This document shows, piece by piece, positions 10,713-21,257 of a stretch of DNA of 64,000 nt. Source of the stretch: Pictodentalium vernedei (Eukaryota > Mollusca > Scaphopoda > Dentaliida > Dentaliidae). The stretch is taken from contig CM062294.1 of assembly GCA_031216915.1 (NCBI GenBank), positions 162,271,455-162,335,454 on the forward strand. The letters are read 5' to 3'. The notes beneath the pieces were generated by a model. It ran no database searches. It saw only the letters and a list, made by a program, of their open reading frames with translations, and was not told the origin of the DNA. Made by a program: the position numbers and the translations under genes. Each line of letters begins with the position of its first letter. Positions within the stretch are counted from its first letter, which is position 1.

Positions 10713-11815
10713 GTAGTCGGGATTGAAGTGATTAATTAAATATAGTAGATTAAACTACCACTTGAACAAGGTGTGAAATAACATACATTAGAGTGGCGCG
10801 ACAAAACACAGAGTTGTTCTTCAAACCAACATCTGTTTTAACACCTCTGCACATGACAAGCTTGAGAAAAAAGAAGAGACAAATCAACATTTTCAATTAC
10901 TTGTTATTAATTCAGCAATCGTAATTATAACCATATGTAAATAAAATCAACAGAAAATAATATTTTTTTTTATTTTTTCAATAATGACATGCCGATTGAC
11001 AAGCCAGACCACCACATATCATAACCCTAGCTCAAACATGCACCGAAATTTCGTATTTTATTTTTTTGTTTTTGTCCCCCCCCCCCCCCCCCCCCCCCCA
11101 CACGAGTCTTGGAACCCCAAAAATTAAAATAGGTCTTTCAGGCCACGTTTTCCTTTGATACCCCTCCCCATCCTGGAATACTACGAAAGCAAAACCTCAC
11201 CAACTTGGCTACGAAAGCAAAACCTTACCAACTTGGCTGTGCATTGCTTAAAACGTTTATGGTTGGAGTCAAATTAGGGAAAAAAAACTAACAAGAAAAC
11301 TTTATGCATGGCATCAAAAATTCACCTTTGCATCCTTTTGTGTATTTTATATTCTTCTCTCCTGTCAAGTGAGTACATGCAAGTATTTTCTGAATACAAC
11401 AAAAGCAGAGGTGGGGAGAGGGACTCGAAACTTTGAGGGCCACGTGCTTGCCCCAACTGTCTAGGATTCTTTGATAAGCCCCCCATCCCCCCCCCCCCCT
11501 CCGTTGTATTTGAATACTAGCTGCAACTCATGAGCCCGTTTCCAACGTTAATAACTTTTATAACCATTTTTAGAAGGGGTCGCAAATGACCAATGGTTGT
11601 AATTTTGAAGTCCATTTATTAAAAGCAATCTGATGTAATAAAGTTATCACTTCCAGAATTGTGCGGCCAAAAGCTATAACAGTAGGTCACTGGTTACTTA
11701 TTGATGAACTTGCAAATTTGAAATATGATGCTAAAATGACATTTTGATGGCAAAACAATTGAATTTTCACCCCATAAGCCGAGATAGAAAAACTCTGGTC
11801 CTAAATTGTTTGGTT
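10713..11815. other. No gene seen; simple repeats
   Basis: AT-rich DNA with a poly-C run (11077-11099), a second C run (11489-11501), and a 28-bp perfect-but-one tandem duplication at about 11181-11236 (unit begins CTACGAAAGCAAAACC). No reading frame or RNA gene supported. Confidence 0.6.
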
Positions 11816-11890
11816 TCATTCATTCATTCATTCATTCATTCATTCATTCATTCATTCATTCATTCATTCATTCATTCATTCATTCATTCA
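11816..11890. repeat. (ATTC)n microsatellite
   Basis: About 18 uninterrupted copies of the tetranucleotide ATTC. Confidence 0.97.
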
Positions 11891-12695
11891 TAGGATGTGG
11901 ACAGTTATGGGACGTGGACATTCATTTAATAGAGTTACACCGCTAGAATGATGGACAAAGCAATCGAGGGGAAAAAGGGGGGGGGGGCAGTTTTGATGAA
12001 AGGAACTTAACCTGTCTTTAGCAGCATGGGACGGATCACGTTGTCTTCGAACACACAAATATGGAATTTTCGAAAATTGTACTTCCTCACCAAACGACCC
12101 CACAACAGTACACATTTTCAGCGTTGTGGCCGTTGGTTTTGTTCCATAAGCATTCACACAATGGGATAATATTTAGTAAAAGATGCCAGTCATGAAACGG
12201 AGAGTTGTGTGGTGCGTCTAGGCCGGTCGCACATGGTCATCTCTGAGCAGGAACCATAGTCGAGTTGTCGGAGTTTTGCTTCGTCACAACTATTATTCGA
12301 TCAACAAACTGTATTTGTTTGAAAAAGAAAACATGTTTCTCTTGCATTAAAAAAATAACGAATATTTCAGGAATTTCTCTTTTTATGGGGCGAGTTTAAA
12401 TATTGTTTCATTTGACCCAGTTGCGAAGTTTGAACAGATAATCTTATTAGTCTATTCACCACAAAAGACAACAAATCTCCGTTCTTCGCGATAGAATTAC
12501 GTCTTGTTTGCAGTCAGATCAACACTAAAAATGAATAGTTTTTACTTTTACGTTTCACCCTGAAATTGTCGCAAGTACTGGTCTCGAGGGATTAGTGTAT
12601 TGATATTTTCTGTGTTCTGTAATCTCAATCACTGGTCATTGCGTGGAGTCACTCGGCACTGACGGCACAGTACTTGCGATTGCATATCGGTTGCA
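11891..12695. other. No gene seen
   Basis: Contains a G run at 11979-11988. The 89-codon minus-strand open frame (12157-11888) runs into the microsatellite and has no recognisable domain. Confidence 0.55.
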
Positions 12696-12699
12696 CTGC

Positions 12700-12850
12700 T
12701 AATTAATTCTCGTTAATTCCCAACACTTGTAGTCGCAGTGGTCAGTAATTAAGTCAAGTGGATCAACCGTGGGTTTTAATCCTCTACACTTTGTGTCACC
12801 TCCACAGTGACGGGTGTTTTTGTTACAACTCACCTTGAACGTTCTGTAGA
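12700..12850 (+). repeat. Candidate left terminal inverted repeat of the second Polinton
   Basis: The inner part (about 12795-12850, TGTTTTTGTTACAACTCACC) matches 4628-4665 in inverted orientation. Polinton genes start just to the right. The outer boundary and a 6-bp target duplication, which Polintons usually make, were not found. Confidence 0.4.
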
Positions 12851-12869
12851 AGCAAATGTAATAAAAACA

Positions 12870-13130
12870 GATAAGTCACAAGTGAAAAAACCCAAAACAT
12901 TTCAATCTGTATACACAAAACGTTATGTGGTAAATAAATTTGATGCAAGTCCATATGGATTTAAGTTATAAATAGAATTAAAGGAAACAAGAATAGAGAA
13001 GTGTAAATAATTATGAGACAGGTCCATACATGTTAAAGGTGCAAATATAATTAAACGAAACAAGAATAGATAAGTGTAAATAAATATGAGGGGTAATGAA
13101 TTTATCATGATGAATGCTTTTTAAAAGACA
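12870..13130 (+). pseudogene. Unrecognised coding remnant at the left of the second Polinton
   Basis: One frame gives about 30 residues that look coding (VYTKRYVVNKFDASPYGFKL) before a stop at about 12968; similar-looking sequence continues with stops. It lies between the candidate terminal repeat and the ATPase gene on the same strand, so it may be a Polinton accessory gene. I do not recognise the family. Confidence 0.3.
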
Positions 13131-13364
13131 ATTTACAAAATACTTGGACAAGAGTTATGTGGGATCTTATTATTTATGATGAACAAATCCTAGATTATTT
13201 ATATAAACAATGTGTACCACAAATTGATCAAAAATAGATTTTTCAGAAATCATATTTGAGCTAAAAGCACCTTAATGGAAAATTGCCTCATAGTAGTATG
13301 AGGAAACCATGGAAGAAAATAGTGTAAAGTTAGTGATATATTTCTTCTCACAAAAAAAACAACT

Positions 13365-13640
13365 ATGGCATCAAACGAATGTTTATTGTTTCAGCATCCC
13401 TGTAATATTTTCATCTCAGTACCTAGTGGTTCAGGGAAAGCAGAATTTGTTAAAAAAATGAATGATATGAAGCATGATTTATTTCAAACAGAATCTCAAA
13501 AAATCACTTGGTGTTATAAAGAATGGCAAAAGACATAATTACTAAAGAAAGTGAAATATCAAACTCATTGAAATAATTCCCAATGGTGAATTTGACGTCA
13601 TGGTGGTGGTGTTTTTTTTTTTTGGTGGTGTTATTAGTTG
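13365..13640 (+). pseudogene. Polinton genome-packaging ATPase (FtsK-HerA type), N-terminal fragment
   Basis: From ATG 13365 a 57-codon frame contains the P-loop PSGSGKAEF (residues 20-28) and the family block ITWCYKEWQ, which together are typical of the packaging ATPase of Polintons and related viruses. The P-loop reads GSGKA where GSGKT/S is expected, so the residue that binds the Mg ion is lost. The frame stops at 13538; a further short match (IPNGEFDV) follows in another frame, then a poly-T run at 13612-13622. No Walker B or C-terminal half could be found, so most of the gene is gone. Confidence 0.75.
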
Positions 13641-13795
13641 TAAATTAATTAGATGGGATGGTTATAAAACAACTAGAAACCATCAATCAGCATTCCAAAA
13701 GAAAACACATAAGAAAAGAAAGTCTCCTAAAAAACATCAAATAATTCATTAAGTTATAAAGAGATAAAAATCAATGAAAGGTAGGGCCTAAATGC

Positions 13796-14023
13796 ATGTA
13801 CACAAATTTGGAAATCACATCTCATATTTTTTCAACTACCAAGCATACAAAAACAAAAGCATTACTTGAGAAAAATCTTCAAAAACAAAGAAAAGTATCA
13901 CCACTTAAGTTAACATGTGTAGTGTCAATAACAAAAGATAGTGCAAAAAATGCAAATCATGAACCAATGTATTCTGTACAAGTACAGAGTGTGTACCATG
14001 AAAAGAAAAGATTCCCACAATGA
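13796..14023 (+). CDS. Unrecognised small lysine-rich ORF within the second Polinton
   Basis: 75 codons, basic and threonine-rich, no motif seen. Position between the ATPase and the next conserved gene, on the same strand, suggests either a Polinton gene fragment or the remains of the ATPase C-terminus in another frame. Could be chance in AT-rich DNA. Confidence 0.25.
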   Translation: MYTNLEITSHIFSTTKHTKTKALLEKNLQKQRKVSPLKLTCVVSITKDSAKNANHEPMYSVQVQSVYHEKKRFPQ

Positions 14024-14524
14024 CACGTTTTACAGCTTTAAATTCTCCCCAACCTACTCATGGAATAAGATCTTACTTTAAATGAAAATGTTTTAATAAT
14101 AAAGTGCTCTCTTCGCACATATATAAATAGCAATACATTTTATTTGTTTCATTTCATCCATAGACACTGATAGAGAAAGATGGTGAGACAAAATAAGAAA
14201 CAAAAAATCCTTTAGTGACAAAATATGGTGGTATGTTATTAGTAATAAGAAATGCATAATAAGAAATGCACCTTAAGAATTAATTAATTGTTTGTCAGAA
14301 TGTTGTAATAACATTTTAAAAGGCAATGTACATCTAACACCTTGCCAGAAACAGAAACGGCATCCAAAGCATAAATAACTAAGAACACTTGCAAGTAAAT
14401 CAATTTCTGTTAAAACGAAAAAACAAATATGAAATCAAAAAGGTGTTTTTTTCTGATTACTTGCTCCAGTGGTTGGACTTGAAAAATTGAAAAACATCTT
14501 GGAAATAAATTAGTCAGTAAAATA

Positions 14525-15271
14525 TGAAGACAATGGCTATTGTACCTTATCAACTATTAAAAGATATGCAGCAGTTTAGAAATGAGAAAGCTCAACGTCC
14601 TAGATTACCACCTAGCTCACAAGTTACAAATACTGCACAACTTTAGAATAATTTTTCATCCGTGTTAGACAATTCAGATATTAGAAAGTGAGAAAAAACT
14701 CAAGTATGGGGAAACATTGCAGACATTTCAAATGTTATATAAGAAAGCATTACAAACTTCACTGGTCACACCTGATTCAGAAGAAAAAAAATCATTATCT
14801 TTACAATATCGAATTATAGAAAGTGATCCTATTACTACGAGATGTAAAGCAATGTCATTATTGTCTGCTTTATCAACTCATCCAAAAATGAGCTGGGATG
14901 ATCAAGGCATATTAAGTTATGATGGAGAAGCCATACAAGGTTCAAACATTATTGATTTAGTTAATGATGTTCTTAGACATCAAAAAGGTTTCAAACCAAG
15001 AGGATGGGAAATATTCAGTCGTGGATTAAAAGATATAAATATACCACAAGGTTTTGTAAGAAATCGTGAACTTTGGCCATGGATGCCTAGACAACACACT
15101 CAGAAACCTAGCAGTAAATATCAGAGTTCCCGTGAAGACAGCGGCGAGAGTCTCCTTTATCAATATGTGAAAGTAAGAAAAAATAGTGGACTAAAGATAC
15201 AACAAAATCTTTACAAAAACGTAAATTATCTAAGCATAAAATGTCTGATAAATGGGAAGCCTGTTGAATGA
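14525..15271 (+). pseudogene. Conserved Polinton protein of unknown function, frameshifted
   Basis: Starts MKTMAIVPYQLLKDMQQF at 14525 and stops at 14644; the frame continues after a shift in a 184-codon frame (14717-15271). The second part contains the block IIDLVNDVLRHQKGFKPRGW, which I associate with a conserved Polinton gene lying near the integrase, although I cannot name it. About 230 residues in total, one main frameshift. No enzymatic motif seen. High confidence that it is a Polinton gene; function unknown. Confidence 0.6.
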
Positions 15272-15279
15272 TTTATAAA

Positions 15280-16290
15280 GTGAATAGTATTACAATACAA
15301 AGCATCCTGTTTGTTATGCCAGTGGTCAACAATTGTAGAAGGCAGCAGATCAAAAGGATAAATGTATTACACTTGATCAAATAAAAGATTGGTTGAAGAA
15401 CATACACTTTACATAAACCTATCTGTAAAAAATTTCCAAGACGTAAAACTACAGTAGGTGGTATTGATCATCAATGGCAAAATGATGAAGCAGATTTACA
15501 GAGTTTACAACCTTACAATAATCAATTTCATTATTTAGTTTGTGTCATTGATGTATTTTCAAAATATGAATGTATTAGCTATCTGCAATAAATCTGGAGA
15601 GACATTAACAAAATCATTTCAAACTATTTTGAAAACATCTGACCGTAAACCATTATCATTACAATCTCATAAAGCTTCTGAATTTAAAAATAAGGTGGTT
15701 CAGAAATTTCTGAAGAGAGATATTCATTTTTTCACAACAGAAAGTCTGGAAACAAAAGCAAGTATTGTAGGACGATTTCAACATACATTGAAAACACATA
15801 TGTGAAATATTTCACACATAAGCAAACATTAAAGTATATTGATGTGTTACAAAACATAGTGGATAGTTACAATCATAGTTTCCATCGGATGACTAACAGA
15901 ACCCAGGCTTCTGAATCTTCAGAAAATGAAGTAGAAGTTTCTCAACATTTGTATGGACAACAAACTCAAAAGAAAAACAAAAAACAAACGTATATTTGAA
16001 AAAAGGTATTTACCAAATTCAACAAAACAATTATGTAAAATTACACATGTAAAACGTACAATACCACCAACTTACAAACTTGAAGATGGGGAAAAAATGC
16101 AGAGTACATCATTTTGTCCTCAGGAAATTCAAAATATAAAAGATGATAAAAAATATATTAGGGAATCAGTTCTTAATAGACAGTCAACACGTGTGGGGAA
16201 GAACATTATTAAAGAACTTAAAGTACAATGGGATGGATATCCAAAGTAATTCGACAGTTGGATACCCAAAACTGATTTGGTATAAAAACA
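15280..16290 (+). pseudogene. Polinton retroviral-type integrase with chromodomain, catalytically dead
   Basis: Spread over several frames. In order: HPVCYASGQQL-type N-terminal segment (about 15300-15335); the core start FPRRKTTVGGIDHQWQ (about 15436-15483) and VIDVFSKYE (about 15547-15573); the second catalytic region LQSHKASEF (about 15658-15684); FFTTESLETKASIVGRFQ (about 15729-15782); YFTHKQTLKYIDVLQNIVDS (15802 on); and a chromodomain-like tail IKELKVQWDGYPK...FDSWIPK (about 16208-16275). Two of the three DDE residues are replaced: the usual QTDKG aspartate is His, and the usual VER glutamate is Gly. Integrase would insert the transposon; this copy cannot. Confidence 0.85.
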
Positions 16291-16293
16291 AAT

Positions 16294-16602
16294 ATGTCAT
16301 TCCTTCATGAAAGCGCAGGTGTTGATGTACAATGTCAGTACAGTCAACAATTTAAAATCTGGGGAAATCATGTTGCAAAAAAACCAAGTGACTTATTTCA
16401 CGCAGATTATTATGATTATTATCATTTGTGGTACTATAATTACTGCCATTGCACATTTGAATTTACAAAACCTGCTAAAGAAGTGTGGTTAGTGTTATTA
16501 AGTAGTTCTGTGGGCTATATTCTTCCAAGTCCAGGTGTAAAATATTTGAAAGAACCACAAGATAAGAACAATGAAATTGTTTTACGTAACACTTCTGAGT
16601 GA
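16294..16602 (+). CDS. Unrecognised 102-residue Polinton-region ORF
   Basis: ATG 16294 follows the integrase stop directly and the frame ends just before the penton-like gene, so it sits in a gene-sized slot on the same strand. The product is rich in Tyr and His (DYYDYYHLWYYNYCH) and has no domain I recognise. It may be a real Polinton gene or a decayed one. Confidence 0.35.
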   Translation: MSFLHESAGVDVQCQYSQQFKIWGNHVAKKPSDLFHADYYDYYHLWYYNYCHCTFEFTKPAKEVWLVLLSSSVGYILPSPGVKYLKEPQDKNNEIVLRNTSE

Positions 16603-16609
16603 TAGTTCT

Positions 16610-17364
16610 ATGAATATGTTTTCAAATAATACACAATGTTGTTTTTCTTTATAAACCCATACATCTTGATAAAGAACAACGAGAAGTAGGTTTAGTTGAA
16701 GTAATTTTACCTTCAGAGGCAAAAAATATTACAGATGGAGGATCTGTTTTTAAAATCATTCTGACAGATAGCAAAATATCAAGTCATATCAATAAAACGT
16801 CTCTGAAATATACGATTCACAAAGGTATTGCTTTTGTTGAATTAAATGTTTTACCGGGTGCTTATGCAAATGGCAGTCATGCCATAGATGCAATGCAAAC
16901 AGAAATTCAAGAAAAACTTGGAGATATATTTAAAACATTTGATATATCATTTCATGTTGGATATTCACTTCTCTAAGGCCATGTAAAAATAGTAGGACAT
17001 AGTATTGGGAAAGTTGGTACTAAAATGTCTGAAAGGTTGCTACAAAAACTTGGATGTGAAAATTTAAATGTAATCTAGATTCAAATATTTCAATCAACTT
17101 TTTATTTATTCGGGTTTTGCAGATTGTACATTTTAGGTGATACTGAAGCACCTATTTTACAAGTGATTCCCTTTGAATCACAAAAAAGAATGTCAACACA
17201 TTCACAAAGAATTTGATAATGTACATTACATGCATGTATCAAAATCTTATTTTGATCAGATTAGTATAAATATAAATGGAAACACTGGTAAACTTATTCC
17301 GTTTGTCAGTATTAAGACTGTAGTAAAGTTGCAATTTAGAGAGCAGAACAAATTACATTTATAA
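16610..17364 (+). pseudogene. Polinton penton-like minor capsid protein
   Basis: Recognised by the typical start FSNNTQ, then REVGLVEVILPSEAKNITD (about 16682-16738), and the C-terminal block FDNVHYMHVSKSYFDQISI (about 17212-17268), ending with IPFVSIKTVVKLQFR at about 17299-17343 and a stop at 17362-17364. It would form the vertex protein of a virus-like capsid. Internal stops at about 16650, 16974 and 17075 and frame changes break it into three or four pieces. Neighbour of the other capsid genes. Identification is from memory of family blocks. Confidence 0.7.
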
Positions 17365-17365
17365 A

Positions 17366-17660
17366 AATGATGCCTGTATGAGTATGGCTTAGGTTCTATT
17401 TTTCGTATACCATAAAGGACAGCTGTACCATTTGTAAAACCCAGAGCAAAAATACTTTTCAAACTTTAAAAGGCGAAGGTTTGAATCATGGTATACAGGT
17501 GGCAAAATAACTTTTAGGAAAACGTAAAGCACCAAAAGAAATTGTATTCATTTATGGAAACTATCTTTTGAAAACAATGGGAGCATCTGCCTTGGGTACA
17601 AAAAGACGAAAACAAAAAGCAGTAAGTCATTGTAAGCAAATTTCTCAAAGAGGAAAGACA
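17366..17660 (+). pseudogene. Small Polinton structural protein (GLGSIFR-type), broken
   Basis: A short basic/hydrophobic product with YGLGSIFR (about 17377-17400) and TAVPFVKPRAKILF (about 17419-17460), with stops in between and after. This pattern matches the small minor structural protein that usually lies next to the major capsid gene in Polintons. The gene order penton, small protein, major capsid supports it. Confidence 0.55.
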
Positions 17661-17670
17661 TGTAGAGCTC

Positions 17671-18593
17671 ATGTCAAGACCACTTGATATATATATGATT
17701 GAAATGTTTGGCACCAGATATGCAAATTGCTCCCATCAGTATTTTTTTCGTAGCATGTTTAGCAAAAATGATGTCACATTGAATGGCAATCTTATTGCCA
17801 CCAATGCAGACCTTTATCTTTATAGAGGATTTTTTTTAATTCCCTTGGTTATTCAAGAATGTGGAAAAAACACAATTGGCTGTAAATGAAATGCGGTGTC
17901 CAGATTCTCCTGGTGCACACACTGAAATGGCAAAAAGTTCATCTAACAAAGGTTTGAGTGAACGTGCAAAATTAATTGGTGTTAGTAACTCTGTACAGAT
18001 AAGAGGAAAACTGCATTTAGATCTGTTTGTGCAAGAAAAATATTTACCAAATGGAGTTGAGATGAGAATTAAATTGCATCGTACTCCATCTAAAAGTTTG
18101 TCTGCTTGGTGGTGAACACGGGAAAATTGAGTTTCAAAAAGATATTATTTCCAAAATTTGCAAATGCTCTTAATACACAAATGGAGATATTGACACAACT
18201 CCATTTAATTTTCAGCATTTCATTTTGAATAAGTTGGATGTAACAACAGATGGACATTCCATTAAATCACGTCCCTTTGAACCAAATTTCAAAGGTGGAC
18301 TTTTCCTAAATTCATAGTTATCATTGTACAAAGCTATGGCCCTGTTTGCACAAAATCAATCATTTAATTTATCTTTGCAGGATTATGCAAAAGAATATTC
18401 TCTTTGGGGAATTGATTTGACACCTGGTCATTGTAATTGTGGGCCATTGGCTCATCCTATAAGATCTGGTAATCTTCGCAATAAACTTCAGTTTGCTCAT
18501 GTTCTTCAAGATGTGATCAACAATGTCTTCTATGCAGAATTTGATAGTGAGATAGAGACCAACAGTTTTAGAGAGTTGATATTTGACTATTAA
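17671..18593 (+). pseudogene. Polinton major capsid protein (double jelly roll), broken
   Basis: Recognised by NDVTLNGNLIATNADLYLYR (17770-17829), GKLHLDLFVQEKYLPNGVEM (18007-18066, the inner jelly-roll block) and the C-terminal NVFYAEFDSEIETNSF (18523-18570) ending at 18593. Stops or frame changes occur at about 17887, 18115 and 18317. About 310 residues can be accounted for, against 450 or more usual for the family, so a middle segment is missing or too decayed to see. The protein builds the icosahedral shell in Polinton-like viruses. Family assignment is confident. Confidence 0.8.
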
Positions 18594-18599
18594 AAAATG

Positions 18600-18990
18600 T
18601 TACAATGTTGAACATTGCAAGATGTTTAAAGAGACAATACAAACATTATTTCAAGAATGCGTCGTGACAGAACAGACAAAATTCACTTGACAGAAAATGA
18701 AAAATATCTGCGAATAATGTCGAACCAACTCTACAACATTAATAGATATATACATCGCAGAATGTTTACAGAAACTGTGTCCAGTGACTATACTAGATAA
18801 TGTACACAAGAGTGCAAGAATAATAAACTTATTAGAATTGTGCTCGTATAGACTTTGAAATAGACTTTCAAAAAGACATTCAAAAGTGGGCAAATTTAGT
18901 TAAAAGAGACTGGTCATATTATACAATATATCTTGATTAACGGCTCCTTGCCAGCCTTTCTCAGGGCTAAGAAGATGGAAACCATACAAT
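18600..18990 (+). other. Decayed spacer between capsid and protease genes
   Basis: Coding-looking but unassigned: a plus-strand frame around 18657-18790 reads MRRDRTDKIHLTENEKYLRI and onward before stopping. No recognised domain. Confidence 0.3.
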
Positions 18991-19019
18991 TACAACATAT
19001 AATTCACAGTTCGTAAAGG

Positions 19020-19440
19020 TTATCAGCCTTAAAAGGAAAAGTGTGTTCAAAAGACTTGTTACCAAAACGAAAACCTAAGCGCAGACAAGCATATATTGTG
19101 AACACAGATTCATCAAAAGAACCAGGAGAACATTGGATAGCAATATATTTTATAAAGACAATCATTCTACTATCTACTTTGATTCATTTAGTTTAACACC
19201 AATGGATAGAGACACATACAAATTCCTAGTGAAAAACACAGATTCCTGGGCAAAAAATAAAATGAAACTACAAAGAGATTTTAGTGTTGTGTGTGGAATG
19301 TACTGTATATTTGCTTTAGATCATCTTGCAAAAGGATAGAGACAGTTCTCACTATCAAATTTCATCCAAGACATTTCCAAGAAAACGACAGAGATGTTTT
19401 ACATTCGTTTGAACAAAACTATAGACAACATTTAAAATAA
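19020..19440 (+). pseudogene. Polinton adenain-like cysteine protease, frameshifted
   Basis: A ULP1/adenain-type maturation protease. In one frame RQAYIVNTDSSKEPGEHWIA (19082-19141) holds the catalytic His of the GEHW block; after a shift, the frame 19133-19339 holds YFDSF (the acidic residue) and VVCGMYCIF (catalytic Cys region). All triad-type residues are therefore visible, but in two frames. It would cut capsid precursors. It is the last Polinton gene on the plus strand. A second diverged fragment lies at 27904-28220. Confidence 0.75.
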
Positions 19441-19790
19441 CTGTGTAGGAATAAAAACAATCAGGTGTCAAATCAAAACTCCAAACGTATATTTTCATTG
19501 TACTTTTTATTTTTTTGTTAGACAGTAAAACGGTCCTTCAATTATTATATAAATGTCATAGAAATCCATTATGTAATACAAGTTTGATTTTTTTAGTTCG
19601 TTCTTATTTTTATTTCATTCAGACAGTAAATGAGAGACTGGATACTTTCATTCAGTTTTATTCAATCATTTCGATGTAAATAGTTATTTTCAAGTATAGT
19701 TAAACTCAGATGTACATACGTTCAGTTCATAACAATATAGTGAATTAACTTTAAATAAATTTGTGCTATTCTTTAAAACTTCTGTGACAG

Positions 19791-19965
19791 TTTTGTCAGT
19801 TTTGTCAGGTTAGTCCTACAATCCTTTTATCACCACCTCCGACATATCCCATCAGTAAAACAGAGTCAAGAGTCACTTCTGGTTTTACTGTGAGTACTAG
19901 ATTAATATTGTATGCATCTCTATCAAATTTCATATTGTGAAAAAACTATTTTCAAAATGTGAAAA
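19791..19965 (-). pseudogene. Minus-strand coding remnant at the right of the second Polinton
   Basis: One minus-strand frame gives about 45 clean residues, including INLVLTVKPEVTLDSVLLMG and GGGDKRI, just beyond the protease and opposite in direction. The composition looks coding. I do not recognise the family; its place at a Polinton end suggests an accessory gene. Confidence 0.35.
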
Positions 19966-20189
19966 GTTGATGGACACTCATATAATCTTCAATAGTTTCT
20001 ACCTGAAACAACTGTCAGAAAAAGTTCGACCCCAACGCCTGCCACCAAGTTTTTTTTCATTTCGTTTTTTCTTAGTTTTTCTAAAAAAAAAGTAGAGAAT
20101 TAGAAAGTAGATATCCCAAAACAAGTTTAGAACAATATGTTGTAATTACGCCAAAGTGTCTCCAGGGTTGTCTGTGAGAAAATCAGTGC

Positions 20190-20320
20190 TAAGAGGCGAA
20201 GGCACTTGGGGGTAAAAATGTGACACTGAAATCTCCATAGACATTGTTTCGCCAGAGAAAACCCAGACCTAGAAAGAAATGGGACTAAAAATTTAACACT
20301 GAAAATTCCCATTGAGTTTT
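20190..20320 (+). repeat. Left half of a foldback element split by LINE-C
   Basis: GGCACTTGGGGGTAAAAATG and the following 90 bp match the reverse complement of about 27380-27475. Before LINE-C inserted, the two halves lay next to each other as an inverted repeat of about 300 bp, a MITE-like foldback structure. No coding capacity. Confidence 0.7.
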
Positions 20321-21257
20321 AGTTTAAACAATATTTATTTCCAAAGTTTTAAAAAAAAAGTTACACAAATCGAGTACGTTAATGATACACGTATCAGCGA
20401 GCACAAAGCATTAATGGAAATGGATTCAGCGACAAGCTGGTAGCTTGTACTAGGCTGTTTCCATATAGATAAGTCGTTTGTGTAAAATCTAGGACTGACG
20501 ACGGTGATGCAAGTCGATGGCTTGGTGCAGGCGCGTAGGGCTTTGTATAAACTTACGTATTGTCAGTGATTTATTGATGCCTTGGGGATGAAGTGAGCCA
20601 TTATATTCCTTCTAAAAACACAAAGCCGCACGTACCTGCAGCCAAGTCACGGTTTCTCAGAAATACGTATAAACAGTTGTACTTTGGATTTAAACATTGT
20701 GTAGGATAATGAAGGACTATGGGGGAAAGGTTTTGGTATCTAGACTGTCTCGGTGTTTGTAATAGTTGGTTGGGTGGAACGCCTACACGTAGATCGGCAG
20801 TGTAATTAATCGACGTGGGAAGGCCAGTCAGTCACGAAAAGTCTACTCTCATGGTTGATACGGTACATATTTCTAGGATTGGGTTTCATATAGCGCATAT
20901 GGCCGAGGCGGTTACTTGTTAAAGAGTATAGACACTACCAAGCTCGTTGTTGAAAAGGATCAAGCGTTAAACCAACAGTTCAGACTGCGTGGGCACCGCC
21001 TTTGGAATTAAATTTTCGAATGAGCATGCAGTCGTACATTCATCCGCGAGTATGCACACCCAGATGCATGCGCGCGCGCCGCACACTGTACAGCCACACA
21101 TCTGTATTTACAGATATGCAGCTGCGCAACACACGGCATACGCACGCTCGCATATAAGCAAGCACACTCACCGAATAATAGAAAAGTCCCTCGTGTAATG
21201 CCACACCGTTGTGTAAAATGAGCGTGAACGCGAGCAGTGGGGCAGAGTTATTATTTT

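Noticed and set aside
16307-16492. Small membrane protein (IIMIIIICGTIITAIA)
   Set aside because: It is an out-of-frame reading of a TAT/TTA-rich stretch.
20989-21198. 69-residue His-rich ORF
   Set aside because: Comes from CA/GC dinucleotide-rich DNA in the LINE-C 3'UTR; low complexity and antisense to the element.
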